Assembly (NCBI RefSeq): GCF_029360725.1
Contig: NZ_JARKMY010000001.1
Location: 930,001 to 994,000, forward strand
Direction of reading: 5' to 3'
Length of the DNA: 64,000 bases
Origin: Chryseolinea sp. H1M3-3
Lineage (GTDB): Bacteria > Bacteroidota > Bacteroidia > Cytophagales > Cyclobacteriaceae
Shown: positions 43,974-53,876 of the stretch, one piece after another
Layout of the letters: each line of letters starts with the position of its first letter
How positions within the stretch are numbered: the first letter of the stretch is position 1
Notes under the pieces: generated by a model
What the model was told of the DNA's origin: nothing
The model's input: only the letters and a program-made list of their open reading frames with translations
Database searches by the model: none
Program-made: the position numbers and the translations under genes

Positions 43974-44636
43974 TCAGACTTCCTTGGAATCCGATATTTC
44001 CTTCTCTGTCGTAGAAATCGGGGGGGAATCAATCTGTGGTTCTTCCTGATGGAGTTTGTCAGCAAAGAACTTTCGCTGAAAAATCAAAATAATGACTACG
44101 CCAATGAAAATAGAAGAGTCGGCAACGTTAAATACCGGACTAAAAAATAAAAAATATTCACCACCAACCAAAGGCACCCAAGCTGGCCAGGTATGATCGA
44201 AAAGCGGAAAAAACAACATATCAATTACTTGTCCATGAAACCATGGGGTTGGAGAATTCGGCGGGTGATTGTTCAGCAGCACACCGTAAAATGTGCTATC
44301 AATTACGTTACCAACAGCTCCTCCAAGTATTAAGGCCATGCATACCAAAAATCCATAGTGTGCTTTCCTTTTAGCCATTTTAACAAGGTAATAAGCTATC
44401 CCGACCATCGCGGCGATGCGAAAAGCAGTAAGCGCAAGTTTTCCGAATTCATTGTTCCAACGAATTCCGAAAGCCATGCCCGGGTTCAAAAGATAATGCA
44501 GTTTAAATCCATACTGCTCATTGCCTAACACTGTGATTTCCTGATGCAGATACATATAATGATAAACGAGCAGCTTCGAAACTTGATCGATAATAATCAC
44601 CAGCAACGCCAGCAGGAAATATTTGTAGACTTTCAT
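43974..44636 (-). CDS. lspA: Lipoprotein signal peptidase II
   Basis: A 220-residue membrane aspartyl protease with four helices that removes signal peptides from prolipoproteins after diacylglyceryl transfer. The two catalytic aspartates are in GNVIDSTFYG (near 113) and NVADSSIFIGV (near 171). The N-terminus (LVIIIDQVSKLLVYHYM) is typical. It is longer than E. coli LspA (164) because of an extended central segment and an acidic C-terminal tail, as in many Bacteroidota. It is 42 bases after ileS in a common ileS-lspA order. Confidence 0.93.
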   Translation of the reverse strand: MKVYKYFLLALLVIIIDQVSKLLVYHYMYLHQEITVLGNEQYGFKLHYLLNPGMAFGIRWNNEFGKLALTAFRIAAMVGIAYYLVKMAKRKAHYGFLVCMALILGGAVGNVIDSTFYGVLLNNHPPNSPTPWFHGQVIDMLFFPLFDHTWPAWVPLVGGEYFLFFSPVFNVADSSIFIGVVIILIFQRKFFADKLHQEEPQIDSPPISTTEKEISDSKEV

Positions 44637-44678
44637 TCTTCCGTTATCTGTTAGTGAAACCGTGTATCAGCACGGACA

Positions 44679-47600
44679 TCATTTCATTACACTGATTCTG
44701 ACCTTTAATACAAACTCATCCATGTCTACCTCAGTTGCATCTGCAATACTATCCTTTAACTCTAAAGTAAGTGCTTGTGTTTCTGTACTGATATAGTCGC
44801 TAAATTCTGTCAACGCAGCCGTTACAGCCTCACCATCTTTTTCGACCTCTATACTAATTTTATCGAGCACTTCCAGTCCTTGCTCTTTTCTTAAATTCTG
44901 GACACGGTTCACGAAGTCGCGGGCAATACCTTCCTTCTTCAATTCATCGGTCACCCGGATGTCCAACGCAACGGTAAGGCCACCCTCGGAAGCTACTGCC
45001 CATCCTGGAATATCTTCCGAAGAGATCAGCACATCTTCCAATACCAGGTCAAATCCTGATTTTGACAATGCACCCTGTTTTTCTAAAACTTGGATTTCCT
45101 CTTTATTAAGGCTGCTAATGACAGCAGAAACTTCTTTCATCTTCGGCCCGTATTGTTTGCCTAATTTGGGGAAGTTAGGTTTTACTTTTTTAACCAATAC
45201 ACCAGAAGTATCATCAATGTATTGAATGGTCTTTACGTTGACCTCTGCCAAAATAATATCCTCAACCGTCTTAATCCGATCAGCAAATGACTTGTCTAAC
45301 ACCGGTAACAAAATCTTCTGGAGCGGCGTGCGAACTTTGATCTTGGAATTTTTTCTTATCGAGTGCACCAGTGAACAAATCCGTTGGGCATAATCCATCG
45401 ACAGCTCGAGTTCCATATCAATTCTGGACGACTCAGCCTTTACAAGATCTGTTAAATGAACTGATTCATGACGCAGCGGCGTTTTATTTGCGATAGCCTT
45501 TTGACGAATGTTATCCGTAAGATTTTTGTATAACCACTCAGCATAAAACGGCGCAATGGCTGACATCAATTGAGCAGTCACCATTAAACTTTCGTAAAGC
45601 GTTTCATAAGCTGCTTTCTTATCAACAGAAAATTCACCTTTCCAGAAACGTTTGCGATTTAAACGTACGTACCAGTTAGACAAATGATCATTCACAAAAT
45701 CCTGGATCGCTCGCGCTGCCCGGGTAGGTTCATATTCATCATAAGCTTTGGTCACTTCAACGATCAACGACTGCAGTTTCGATGTGATCCAGCGATCCAG
45801 TAAACTCAAATTACTTGCCGGAACATTATTCATTTCATCCTTTTCAAATCCATCGATATTAGCATAAAGTGCAAAGAATGAATAAGTATTTTGCAGGGTA
45901 CCAAAGAACCTTCGTTGAACCTCCACAATCCCATCGTAGTCAAATTTAAGATTATCCCAGGGTGGCGCATTCTCCATCATATACCAACGAACCAAATCAG
46001 GTCCATACTTCGACAACGTTTCAAATGGGTTTACAACGTTCCCCAAACGCTTGGACATTTTGTTTCCGTTCTTATCGAGCACAAGTCCGTTGGAGATTAC
46101 ATTCTTAAATGCAATGCCAGGATTACCGTTTGAAAGATTAACCGCTTTTATTTCATCGCTGCATTCGTTAATCATTACTGCAATAGCATGCAGCGTGAAA
46201 AACCAGCCGCGTGTTTGATCAACGCCTTCTGCAATGAAATCAGCGGGGTAATTTTTTTCAAATACTTCTTTATTTTCGAACGGGTAATGCCATTGCGCAT
46301 AAGGCATGGCACCCGAGTCGAACCATACATCAATCAAATCAGGCTCCCGGTACATTGGTTGTCCTGACGGACTTACTAAGATAACGTCGTCAACATATGG
46401 TCGATGAAGATCAAATTCAGGAGGAAGTGCAGCTTTCATAATGCCGGCCTGAATTGATTTTTGAACTTCATTTGTTAGTTCGTCCATCGAGCCAATACAG
46501 ATCTCTTCCTGGCCCTCCTTAGTTTTCCAAATGGGTAAGGGAGTCCCCCAGTAGCGCGACCGTGACAGATTCCAGTCTACAAGATTTTCCAACCAGTTTC
46601 CAAAACGGCCGGTACCTGTTGACTCAGGTTTCCAGTTGATAGTCTTATTCAACTCCGCCATTTTATCCTTTAAAGCTGTGGTCTTAATGAACCACGAATC
46701 AAGTGGATAATAAAGTACCGGCTTATCTGTCCGCCAGCAATGCGGATAAGTGTGTTCGTATTTCTCGACTTTAAATGCTTTGTTCTCCTCTTTTAGAATA
46801 ATGGAAATGATAACATCGGTGTTCTTATAATCGTGATGGGTTTCATCTTCATTTGTATAATTCTTTACATAGAAGTCATCAACATCTAAAAGCTTATGTG
46901 TTTTGATTCCAAATTTGGCAACTCCTTCTTTTAATTTAGCGCCAACTTCTCTAATAAATTTCCCTTTGCGATCGACCGTTGGTATTTCATTTCCCGCATC
47001 ATCGCGCACTGTTAATGGCGGAATGCCATGTTGTTTGGCAACTCGAAAATCGTCGGCACCAAAGGTTGGCGAAGAGTGAACTACGCCCGTTCCGTCTTCC
47101 GTTGTCACGAAGTCTCCTGCAACAACCTGAAACGCCTTTTCCGCGTCATACAAGGGCTGCACATAGGGCATCAGTTGGTTATATTTTATGCCGATAAGCT
47201 GCTTTCCGGAAAATTCCTGCACTATTTCATAAGGTATAGCCTTATCGCCGCTTTTGTATTCACTTAGTTTTAGGCCTTTATTTTTTTCTGAGAAATATTT
47301 TCCTAAAAGATCTTTTGCCAACACAACACTAACCGGTTTGAAAGTGTAAGGATTAAATGTGTTGACCTGAACATAGTTTATTTTTTCACCGACAACCAAC
47401 GCGGTATTGGACGGCAATGTCCAGGGGGTTGTTGTCCAAGCTAAAATGAAAACATCTGCATTTGCTTTCTTGAACAAAAAATCAGATTTGTGATCTTTCT
47501 TGATATTAAACTGAGCAACAATAGAAGTATCCTTGACATCCTTATAGCAACCCGGCAAATTCAGCTCATGAGAACTCAGGCCCGTACCTGCAGCCGGAGA

Positions 47601-48149
47601 AAAAGGTTGAATTGAATAACCTTTGTACAACAGTTTCTTATTGTATAACTGCTTTAGTAACCACCAAAGTGATTCGATGTATTCTTTGGAATATGTGATG
47701 TACGGATGCTGAAGATCTACCCAGTATCCCATTTTTTCCGTAAGGTCATCCCATTGATCCTTATACATCATCACCGTCTCGCGGCATTTTTGATTATATT
47801 CTTCAATGGAAATTTTCTTGCCAATATCGTCTTTAGTAATGCCTAGTTGTTTTTCTACCTGGAGCTCCACCGGCAATCCATGCGTATCCCAGCCGCCCTT
47901 TCTCTTCACCTGGTAGCCTTGAAGCGTTTTAAATCGGCAGAAGATATCTTTTACGGTCCGGCCGATAACGTGGTGAATGCCAGGAGTTCCGTTGGCAGAA
48001 GGCGGGCCCTCATAAAATGTAAAAGAAGGTGCACCTTCACGGTTAGTCACCGATTTTTCGAAGATTTTCTCTTTTTTCCAAAAATCAAGTATTTCACTTC
48101 CGATCTGGGCAAAATTCAGTGATTTATATTCTTTGTATTTCCCGGCCAT
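44679..48149 (-). CDS. ileS: Isoleucyl-tRNA synthetase
   Basis: An 1156-residue class I synthetase. GPPSANGTPGIHH (48-60) is the HIGH-type motif, DWNLSRSRYWGTPLPIW and WFFTLHAIAVMI mark the core, and NKMSKRLGN near residue 693 is KMSKS-like. The CP1 editing domain lies around 200-420. The long C-terminal region (about 760-1156) contains the anticodon-binding alpha bundle and extra domains as in eukaryotic-type and many Bacteroidota IleRS (about 1100-1160 residues). It charges tRNA-Ile. Upstream, two -7 elements occur. Confidence 0.95.
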   Translation of the reverse strand: MAGKYKEYKSLNFAQIGSEILDFWKKEKIFEKSVTNREGAPSFTFYEGPPSANGTPGIHHVIGRTVKDIFCRFKTLQGYQVKRKGGWDTHGLPVELQVEKQLGITKDDIGKKISIEEYNQKCRETVMMYKDQWDDLTEKMGYWVDLQHPYITYSKEYIESLWWLLKQLYNKKLLYKGYSIQPFSPAAGTGLSSHELNLPGCYKDVKDTSIVAQFNIKKDHKSDFLFKKANADVFILAWTTTPWTLPSNTALVVGEKINYVQVNTFNPYTFKPVSVVLAKDLLGKYFSEKNKGLKLSEYKSGDKAIPYEIVQEFSGKQLIGIKYNQLMPYVQPLYDAEKAFQVVAGDFVTTEDGTGVVHSSPTFGADDFRVAKQHGIPPLTVRDDAGNEIPTVDRKGKFIREVGAKLKEGVAKFGIKTHKLLDVDDFYVKNYTNEDETHHDYKNTDVIISIILKEENKAFKVEKYEHTYPHCWRTDKPVLYYPLDSWFIKTTALKDKMAELNKTINWKPESTGTGRFGNWLENLVDWNLSRSRYWGTPLPIWKTKEGQEEICIGSMDELTNEVQKSIQAGIMKAALPPEFDLHRPYVDDVILVSPSGQPMYREPDLIDVWFDSGAMPYAQWHYPFENKEVFEKNYPADFIAEGVDQTRGWFFTLHAIAVMINECSDEIKAVNLSNGNPGIAFKNVISNGLVLDKNGNKMSKRLGNVVNPFETLSKYGPDLVRWYMMENAPPWDNLKFDYDGIVEVQRRFFGTLQNTYSFFALYANIDGFEKDEMNNVPASNLSLLDRWITSKLQSLIVEVTKAYDEYEPTRAARAIQDFVNDHLSNWYVRLNRKRFWKGEFSVDKKAAYETLYESLMVTAQLMSAIAPFYAEWLYKNLTDNIRQKAIANKTPLRHESVHLTDLVKAESSRIDMELELSMDYAQRICSLVHSIRKNSKIKVRTPLQKILLPVLDKSFADRIKTVEDIILAEVNVKTIQYIDDTSGVLVKKVKPNFPKLGKQYGPKMKEVSAVISSLNKEEIQVLEKQGALSKSGFDLVLEDVLISSEDIPGWAVASEGGLTVALDIRVTDELKKEGIARDFVNRVQNLRKEQGLEVLDKISIEVEKDGEAVTAALTEFSDYISTETQALTLELKDSIADATEVDMDEFVLKVRISVMK

Positions 48150-48191
48150 TGTTTCTACCTATATTTTTCTCACTCCCGACTACCATCGAGA

Positions 48192-48212
48192 CAAATTTAG
48201 CCCGCAAAGATA
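48192..48212 (-). promoter_or_regulatory. Two TAnnTTTG elements before ileS
   Basis: On the - strand TATCTTTG (48205-48212) and TAAATTTG (48192-48199) both match the Bacteroidota -7 consensus, 43-63 bases before the ileS start. No upstream -33 TTTG was seen at the correct spacing. Good candidates for one or two ileS promoters. Confidence 0.4.
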
Positions 48213-48345
48213 TTTGTTTTTGGATAAAGTCCACAGTAACTCCAGGGCCGGCGGTCGCTCAATTCCCGACGGGACAGTGATTTGAGTTGAAGAAAATATT
48301 GAAAGGTATCACCGGCAGCCTAATTCCATGTTGCAGCAACCACTG

Positions 48346-50778
48346 CTATTCCGCGGCTGGATGTCGGTTTCTGATTCTGATCTTATTCAAATCGATTTCC
48401 TCATCTTCACTTTCCCCATAAAAACTTGAGTCGAAATCGTCAATCAAGAGGTGTTCGCCTTTGCGCCCTTTTGGTTTATCGAAGGTCATGATGAGTGCAG
48501 GAAGCAGGATTAAGTTGGTAAACATCGAAATGACAAGTGTCGTTGATGTAAGCAGCCCCAAGGCGATAGTTCCGCCAAAAGATGAAAAAGCAAAAATGAT
48601 GAATCCTGCAAACAGTACAATGGATGTATACATGATGCTTTTACCTGTCTCCATAATGCTGTCGCTTACAGCACGTGGCACGTAAAAATTATTGGTTAAG
48701 ATTTCCTGACGGTATTTTGCGAGGAAACGAATGGAATTATCTACTGAAATTCCGAAGGTGATACTGAAAATGAGGGCCGTACTGGGTTTTAGTGGGATAT
48801 TAAAATAACCCATCAATCCTGCGGTAATCATGAGTGCCAGCAAGTTGGGCAACAGGGAAATTACGATCATTCTAACGTTGGCAAACAGAATCGCCATGGA
48901 AAGGGTAATGAGCAAAAACGCCAGCAATAAACTTTCCTGCAGGTTCTCGATAAGGAATTTATTTCCCTTGATAAAGATTTTGGTAGAGCCTGTAATAGAG
49001 GTTGAAATGGAATCTCTGGCAGTAGAGGCAAAAATGGATTTCATTCGCGGCTCGATAACCTGGACAAGAGAATCCAATCGCGTGGATCCGATGTCAACAA
49101 TGCGCGTACTGATCCGCATTTTGCTAAATGTTGTGTCGACGATCGAATTGAACAAACCGCTACTATCGCTTTGTCCTTTCATGTATCGTAAAATAAACGC
49201 TCCTTCCTGTGCACTGGTTGGAAGCTGATATTTCGCCGGGTTATTGTTGTAGAAGGCCTGCTTAAACGTTTTAACGAAACTCAACATGGAAAGCGGTTGA
49301 GAAATTACAGGAATGGAATCCAAAAAGTTTTCAAACTCTTCCACTTTCCGAAGATTCTTAAGATCTAAAATTGGTCTTCTTTTTTTTGTATGAAATTCAA
49401 CTGTAAACTCCAATGGCATGATACCATTGAAATTTGTTTCGACGAATTTTAAATCCTTTTTGATCTGACTTTCTTCCGGAATGTCATCTACCATAAAAGA
49501 CACTGATCGCAGTTGAAGAATTCCATAAATAGAAATCAATGCCAGTACAAGCGAGCCAGCATAAATCACTGCCCGATGTCGATGTACAAACAAATCGATC
49601 AGTGAAAGAAAACCCTTCATGATGGGAAAGTCCAAATGTCTCAGATGCTTTTCGGTTGGGATGGGCAACCATGAAAATATGCCTGGTATCATGATCAAGC
49701 TCACAAAAAATAAAGCCATGATATTGAGTCCAGCAACGATTCCGAATTCGCGCAAAATAATGACATCGGTGGCAAGCAACGTAAGGAAGCCTATCGCGAC
49801 CGTTAGATTCGTGAGGAACGTAGCGAGTCCCATTTTTCGAACTACAATCCGGATGGCTTCCAGTTTGTTTTTCGTCTTTGCAAATTCCAGGTGGTATTTG
49901 TTGAGCAGGTAAATTGCATTGGTGATACCGAGGGTTACAATTACAGGCGGTATCAGTGCACTCAACAGCGTAATTTTATAACCGAAAAGCGACAGCGTTC
50001 CCATGGTCCAGACCACAACAATACCAATGATGATCATGGAAAAGAGAACCGCCTTAAAAGAACGAAAGAACGCGAACATGATCAGTCCGGTAACCAATAT
50101 GGACGCATATAAAAATATTTGCATTTCCTTCCGGACGGCGTTGGCAACTAATGTTCGGATAAATGGCAAGCCAGCATAGTGGACCTGAATTTTTGTTTTT
50201 TCTTCAAACTTTCTTCCGGCTTCTTGCAAAGCTTCGGCGACGGCTTCACGTTTCGAAGAATTCATCACCTCCTTTGGAACAGAAACAGCCATCATCGCGG
50301 CGCCATTCTCAGGATTCAATAATAAATTAGCATATATATGTTGATTTAAGGCGATGGTCAAAAGGCTATCCAATTCTGCCTGAGTGGCAATGGTGTCAGG
50401 GAAAATGCGTGCAGGATAAAATCTAGTGTTAACTGTATCTTTTAATATGATGGGCAACACCGATAGTGAAATTGCAGTCTTAACACCGGAAATATCTCTA
50501 ATATCCCGCGTCAGCTGCTGGTAAGCCTGAAAATTCTTTAATTGGTACAACGAACTGTCTTTAACGCCAACTGCAATCACATTTCCGTCTTCGCCAAACT
50601 GCTCCCTGAACTTTGTCAGATCAATCATATCGGGATCATCCAACGGAACAGAGCGCGCGAAATCGTAACTCATTTCAACCCTAGCGGCATGGTACCCCAT
50701 AAAAGCCGTAATGAGCCCAATCAAAATAATGAGCGGTAAACGTTGTTTGATGACGAAATCAGCAATCTTATTCCACAT
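48346..50778 (-). CDS. RND-superfamily MMPL transporter
   Basis: An 810-residue transporter of the RND/MMPL/Hopanoid-transporter type. It has a first helix (13-32), a periplasmic domain of about 170 residues, five to six helices (around 215-370), a second helix (about 400-420), a second periplasmic domain, and a final group near 615-770. TSIVLFAGFIIFAFSSFGGTIALGLLTS in the last group and TFLTNLTVAIGFLTLLATDV in the first are typical. Such proteins move lipids or hydrophobic compounds. It is not in an operon with an MFP or outer-membrane partner, so a lipid carrier function is a fair inference. C-terminal tail is acidic. Confidence 0.85.
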   Translation of the reverse strand: MWNKIADFVIKQRLPLIILIGLITAFMGYHAARVEMSYDFARSVPLDDPDMIDLTKFREQFGEDGNVIAVGVKDSSLYQLKNFQAYQQLTRDIRDISGVKTAISLSVLPIILKDTVNTRFYPARIFPDTIATQAELDSLLTIALNQHIYANLLLNPENGAAMMAVSVPKEVMNSSKREAVAEALQEAGRKFEEKTKIQVHYAGLPFIRTLVANAVRKEMQIFLYASILVTGLIMFAFFRSFKAVLFSMIIIGIVVVWTMGTLSLFGYKITLLSALIPPVIVTLGITNAIYLLNKYHLEFAKTKNKLEAIRIVVRKMGLATFLTNLTVAIGFLTLLATDVIILREFGIVAGLNIMALFFVSLIMIPGIFSWLPIPTEKHLRHLDFPIMKGFLSLIDLFVHRHRAVIYAGSLVLALISIYGILQLRSVSFMVDDIPEESQIKKDLKFVETNFNGIMPLEFTVEFHTKKRRPILDLKNLRKVEEFENFLDSIPVISQPLSMLSFVKTFKQAFYNNNPAKYQLPTSAQEGAFILRYMKGQSDSSGLFNSIVDTTFSKMRISTRIVDIGSTRLDSLVQVIEPRMKSIFASTARDSISTSITGSTKIFIKGNKFLIENLQESLLLAFLLITLSMAILFANVRMIVISLLPNLLALMITAGLMGYFNIPLKPSTALIFSITFGISVDNSIRFLAKYRQEILTNNFYVPRAVSDSIMETGKSIMYTSIVLFAGFIIFAFSSFGGTIALGLLTSTTLVISMFTNLILLPALIMTFDKPKGRKGEHLLIDDFDSSFYGESEDEEIDLNKIRIRNRHPAAE

Positions 50779-50803
50779 GTTAAAAAGAGGAATTATAAGG
50801 GGC

Positions 50804-50811
50804 CAAAGCTA
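50804..50811 (-). promoter_or_regulatory. TAnnTTTG element before the MMPL gene
   Basis: On the - strand TAGCTTTG (50804-50811), 25 bases before the ATG of the MMPL gene. It matches the -7 consensus; no clear -33 box. Confidence 0.4.
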
Positions 50812-50873
50812 ATGAATTTGTGGTTTAATCAGGTGTGAATTAGTTTGATTGGCCTGACTTAAGGATTTTGACT

Positions 50874-52472
50874 TCAGTATTTAAAATAAACTTTGAATGT
50901 CGTGCCTTGGTTGAGCTCACTTTCGACGTCAATTTTTCCGCCGAGTGCAATAATTTGCGTTTTTACAAGATAGAGGCCTAAACCCTTTCCTTCCATATGG
51001 GTATGGAATCGTTTATATAGGGTGAACATGTTTTGTTTATACTTACCAAGATTAATACCCAGGCCGTTGTCAGTGATGGTGAGACACACAAAATCCTGAT
51101 CAATAGCCGTGGAAAGATTAATTCTGGGAGGCCGCTGTGGGTCGCGATATTTAATGGCGTTGCTGATGAGATTATATAAAATACTTTCAACATATGGGGC
51201 AACCGCATAGACCTTTTCTGCAGCGGAAAAATCTTTCGTAATAATGGCACCCGTTTCCTCAATTTCTTTTTCAAGCATTTTGACAACACGAATAAAGGCG
51301 GGTGCAAGATCAACGCTCACCAAATTGCTTGTGTGTTTCTGAATATTGAGTATTAGGTTCAGATCGCGAATAACATGATCAAGATCCTGTGTTGACGTAA
51401 CTAATTTCTGCAGTGCTGTATCTTTATCTTCTGCGGTTTTGCTCAGTTCAACCACATTGGCAAGTCCTAAAATACGTGCAAGCGGTGCCCTTAAGTTATG
51501 CGCTGCTATAAAAGCGAATTGTTCTAACTGGTTATTGTGAAGTACCAGTTCACGGTTAGTATTTTGAAGTTCCTGCGTCCTGCTTTCGATCTCCAACTCC
51601 AACTTTTCGTTTTTAAGCTGAATTTCCCTGTTTTGTTCTTCGATAAGCTTTTGAGCATCGAATAATTGCTTGTTCTGGAATGCAAGCGCTTCATGCTGCG
51701 CTGCTAGTTCTTCACTTTGAGAAATAATTTCTTCGTTTTGAGCAGCTATCTCCTGGGTTCTTTTTGCCACGCGGTGTTCAAGCTTGGTGTTTTGATTTGT
51801 CAAAATTTTATTCCGCTCTGCTTCTGCCTGGCGAAGGAGATCTGATAACTTGAAGGTCTTGCCGGTATAATACGCCGTGTACAACAAGGTGGGTATACAA
51901 ATTATAAACAGGATAATCTGCAGCATTTGATTTCGTGCAAGCGCCTTTTCGTAACTTTCTTGAGCCTGTGCAGCAATATTATTTGTGAAGGCAACTATAC
52001 TTTCTTCTGAGCTTATGTATTGTCCCCAAAGACCTGCACCTTTATCAGCACTGAATAACCTTAAAAACTCTTCTGTTTTATTTTCATCCAACAATCTTTT
52101 CAAGTTGTAACAATACGTTGCGTAGGCATAAACCGAATCTTTTAAAGCGTTGAATTCTGTTAAGTCATAATTTAATTTCCTGAGGGGTTCCTCAATATTT
52201 GTAAAAATGCTGTCGCTCCATTTTTTAGCGTTTTCCATGGGCGTGGAAAACCGGTCTTCTTTTATAATGGCATACCCTCTCAATCCAATGTCTAATGAGT
52301 GAATAACAACGCGGCCCACCTGATCATGATAGCGCTTGATGGTCTCTGTTTGGATTTGGAGATCTTTGTTGTGCCTGATAATGATATTGTTTTGTCTGGT
52401 CAACAGAATATCCGCAAGGATTAGCGCGCCAATTAGTAAGACAACGATGTAAATAATGTTTTTCCAAAACAT
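50874..52472 (-). CDS. CHASE3-like sensor histidine kinase with coiled coil
   Basis: A 532-residue membrane kinase. One N-terminal helix (5-25), an extracytoplasmic helical domain of about 150 residues that looks like CHASE3 (DQVGRVVIHSLDIGLRGYAI), a second helix (near 190), a long coiled coil rich in Glu and Gln (about 210-300), then the kinase core. AAHNLRAPLARILGL includes His325 in the less common H-N-L-R-A-P form. NLISNAIKYRDP, DNGLGINL and GKGLGLYLVKTQ form the ATP-binding site. No adjacent response regulator, so it is an orphan. The signal is unknown. Confidence 0.85.
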   Translation of the reverse strand: MFWKNIIYIVVLLIGALILADILLTRQNNIIIRHNKDLQIQTETIKRYHDQVGRVVIHSLDIGLRGYAIIKEDRFSTPMENAKKWSDSIFTNIEEPLRKLNYDLTEFNALKDSVYAYATYCYNLKRLLDENKTEEFLRLFSADKGAGLWGQYISSEESIVAFTNNIAAQAQESYEKALARNQMLQIILFIICIPTLLYTAYYTGKTFKLSDLLRQAEAERNKILTNQNTKLEHRVAKRTQEIAAQNEEIISQSEELAAQHEALAFQNKQLFDAQKLIEEQNREIQLKNEKLELEIESRTQELQNTNRELVLHNNQLEQFAFIAAHNLRAPLARILGLANVVELSKTAEDKDTALQKLVTSTQDLDHVIRDLNLILNIQKHTSNLVSVDLAPAFIRVVKMLEKEIEETGAIITKDFSAAEKVYAVAPYVESILYNLISNAIKYRDPQRPPRINLSTAIDQDFVCLTITDNGLGINLGKYKQNMFTLYKRFHTHMEGKGLGLYLVKTQIIALGGKIDVESELNQGTTFKVYFKY

Positions 52473-52537
52473 AGCGCTACCGCAGAAAGAAACCTAATGT
52501 ACAAATGCAGGACAAGTTAAAGGAATATTGTAATTTC

Positions 52538-53863
52538 TTAAAGACTCATGCCCTTAATCTTACGATAAAGCGAGATTGCGTGTCGATCCGTCATTCCTGA
52601 AATGAAGTCAACAATGTTTCGTAGCATCAAATAGTAATTTTCAGGATCCGCTTTGGTGGCCAGTATTACTTCTGGCGGAAGTAATTTTTGCAGGTTAAAA
52701 TATTTTCTCGATACTTTTTGTTCCATCAAATAAGCACCAGTCTTTGTGAACTCCTCCAGCAACCCGGGTAAGACTTCGTGCCCCGCGGCTTCAATCTCAA
52801 CAACACTTCGAGCGCGATAAATTTTATCTATGGAAAGCTTAATAATTTCATTAAGCGCATTTTTTGACGAGCATTCATCACACAATGCCCGATCAAATTT
52901 GCCGTTCAAAATATCCGTTTCATGATCGAGGAACAGGCTTGTACATTCTGCCATTAGATCGGCAATCGCTAATGCTCGCAGGTAGCCGATTTTCTCCGCC
53001 TGACTGTTGATAAATTCTAATTTTCCAAGCTTGGATTTGCTTTTGGTAATGACCGATTCAAAAAGCATTTTGGCTTCGGAATAATTGACGAGCCCAAGGC
53101 TACATCCATCTTCGAGGTCGATGATACTGTAACATATGTCATCAGCCGCCTCTACCAAAAACGCTAAGGGATGGCGATTCCATCCACCCGGGTTAGGCTC
53201 AATCAGTTCTAACTGCGTGGCCACCTCCTGAAAAATTTGTTTTTCAGTTTGAAAGAATCCATACTTTTTCTGACTTCTTTTTCCTTTATCGCGAAATTGG
53301 AATTGAGCTGGGCAAGGATACTTTGTAAAAGCACCTAAAGTTGCAAAGGTTAGCTTGAGCCCAAATTGATTTTTATTCAGAATTCTGAACCCTTGCGCAT
53401 TGCCTTCAAATTTGATCAGGTCGGCCCACGATTCGGGGGTTACTTTATCTTTAAAAAATAAACCTTCAGGATGGTGAACGAAAAAATCGGAAATCGCATC
53501 TTCTCCCGCGTGCCCAAAAGGCGGATTGCCTAGATCGTGAGCGAGTGACGCCGCAGCGACAATGGCACCAAAGTCGAAAAGAGAGAAGTCTTTTTTTAAA
53601 ACCGGATAGCGTTCCAAAACCACTTCTCCAACGCGTTTTCCCAACGATCGCCCTACACTGGAAACTTCCAAACTATGCGTCAATCGTGTGTGAACGAAAT
53701 CATGCTCCGGCAGCGGGTGAACCTGCGTTTTATCTTGTAGCCTGCGGAATGGATGTGAGAAAATAATTCGATCATAATCCTGTTCGAAAGCACTGCGAGA
53801 TTGTTCAGCGGCCAATATTTTTTGCCCGGTGCGTTGTGAAGATAAAAGTGTATTCCAGTTCAA
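52538..53863 (-). CDS. dgt: Deoxyguanosinetriphosphate triphosphohydrolase-like protein
   Basis: A 441-residue HD-domain dNTP triphosphohydrolase that releases the nucleoside and triphosphate from dGTP. HDFVHTRLTHSLEVSSVGRSLG (about 54-75) and SLAHDLGNPPFGHAGE (about 111-126) hold the HD metal-binding residues. FEGNAQGFRILN and AADDICYSIIDLEDG are further family motifs. The start at 53863 follows the mtfA-like gene by 13 bases, so the two are likely cotranscribed. Length and motifs fit the bacterial Dgt family. Confidence 0.92.
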   Translation of the reverse strand: MNWNTLLSSQRTGQKILAAEQSRSAFEQDYDRIIFSHPFRRLQDKTQVHPLPEHDFVHTRLTHSLEVSSVGRSLGKRVGEVVLERYPVLKKDFSLFDFGAIVAAASLAHDLGNPPFGHAGEDAISDFFVHHPEGLFFKDKVTPESWADLIKFEGNAQGFRILNKNQFGLKLTFATLGAFTKYPCPAQFQFRDKGKRSQKKYGFFQTEKQIFQEVATQLELIEPNPGGWNRHPLAFLVEAADDICYSIIDLEDGCSLGLVNYSEAKMLFESVITKSKSKLGKLEFINSQAEKIGYLRALAIADLMAECTSLFLDHETDILNGKFDRALCDECSSKNALNEIIKLSIDKIYRARSVVEIEAAGHEVLPGLLEEFTKTGAYLMEQKVSRKYFNLQKLLPPEVILATKADPENYYLMLRNIVDFISGMTDRHAISLYRKIKGMSL

Positions 53864-53876
53864 AGCTTTTTTATTC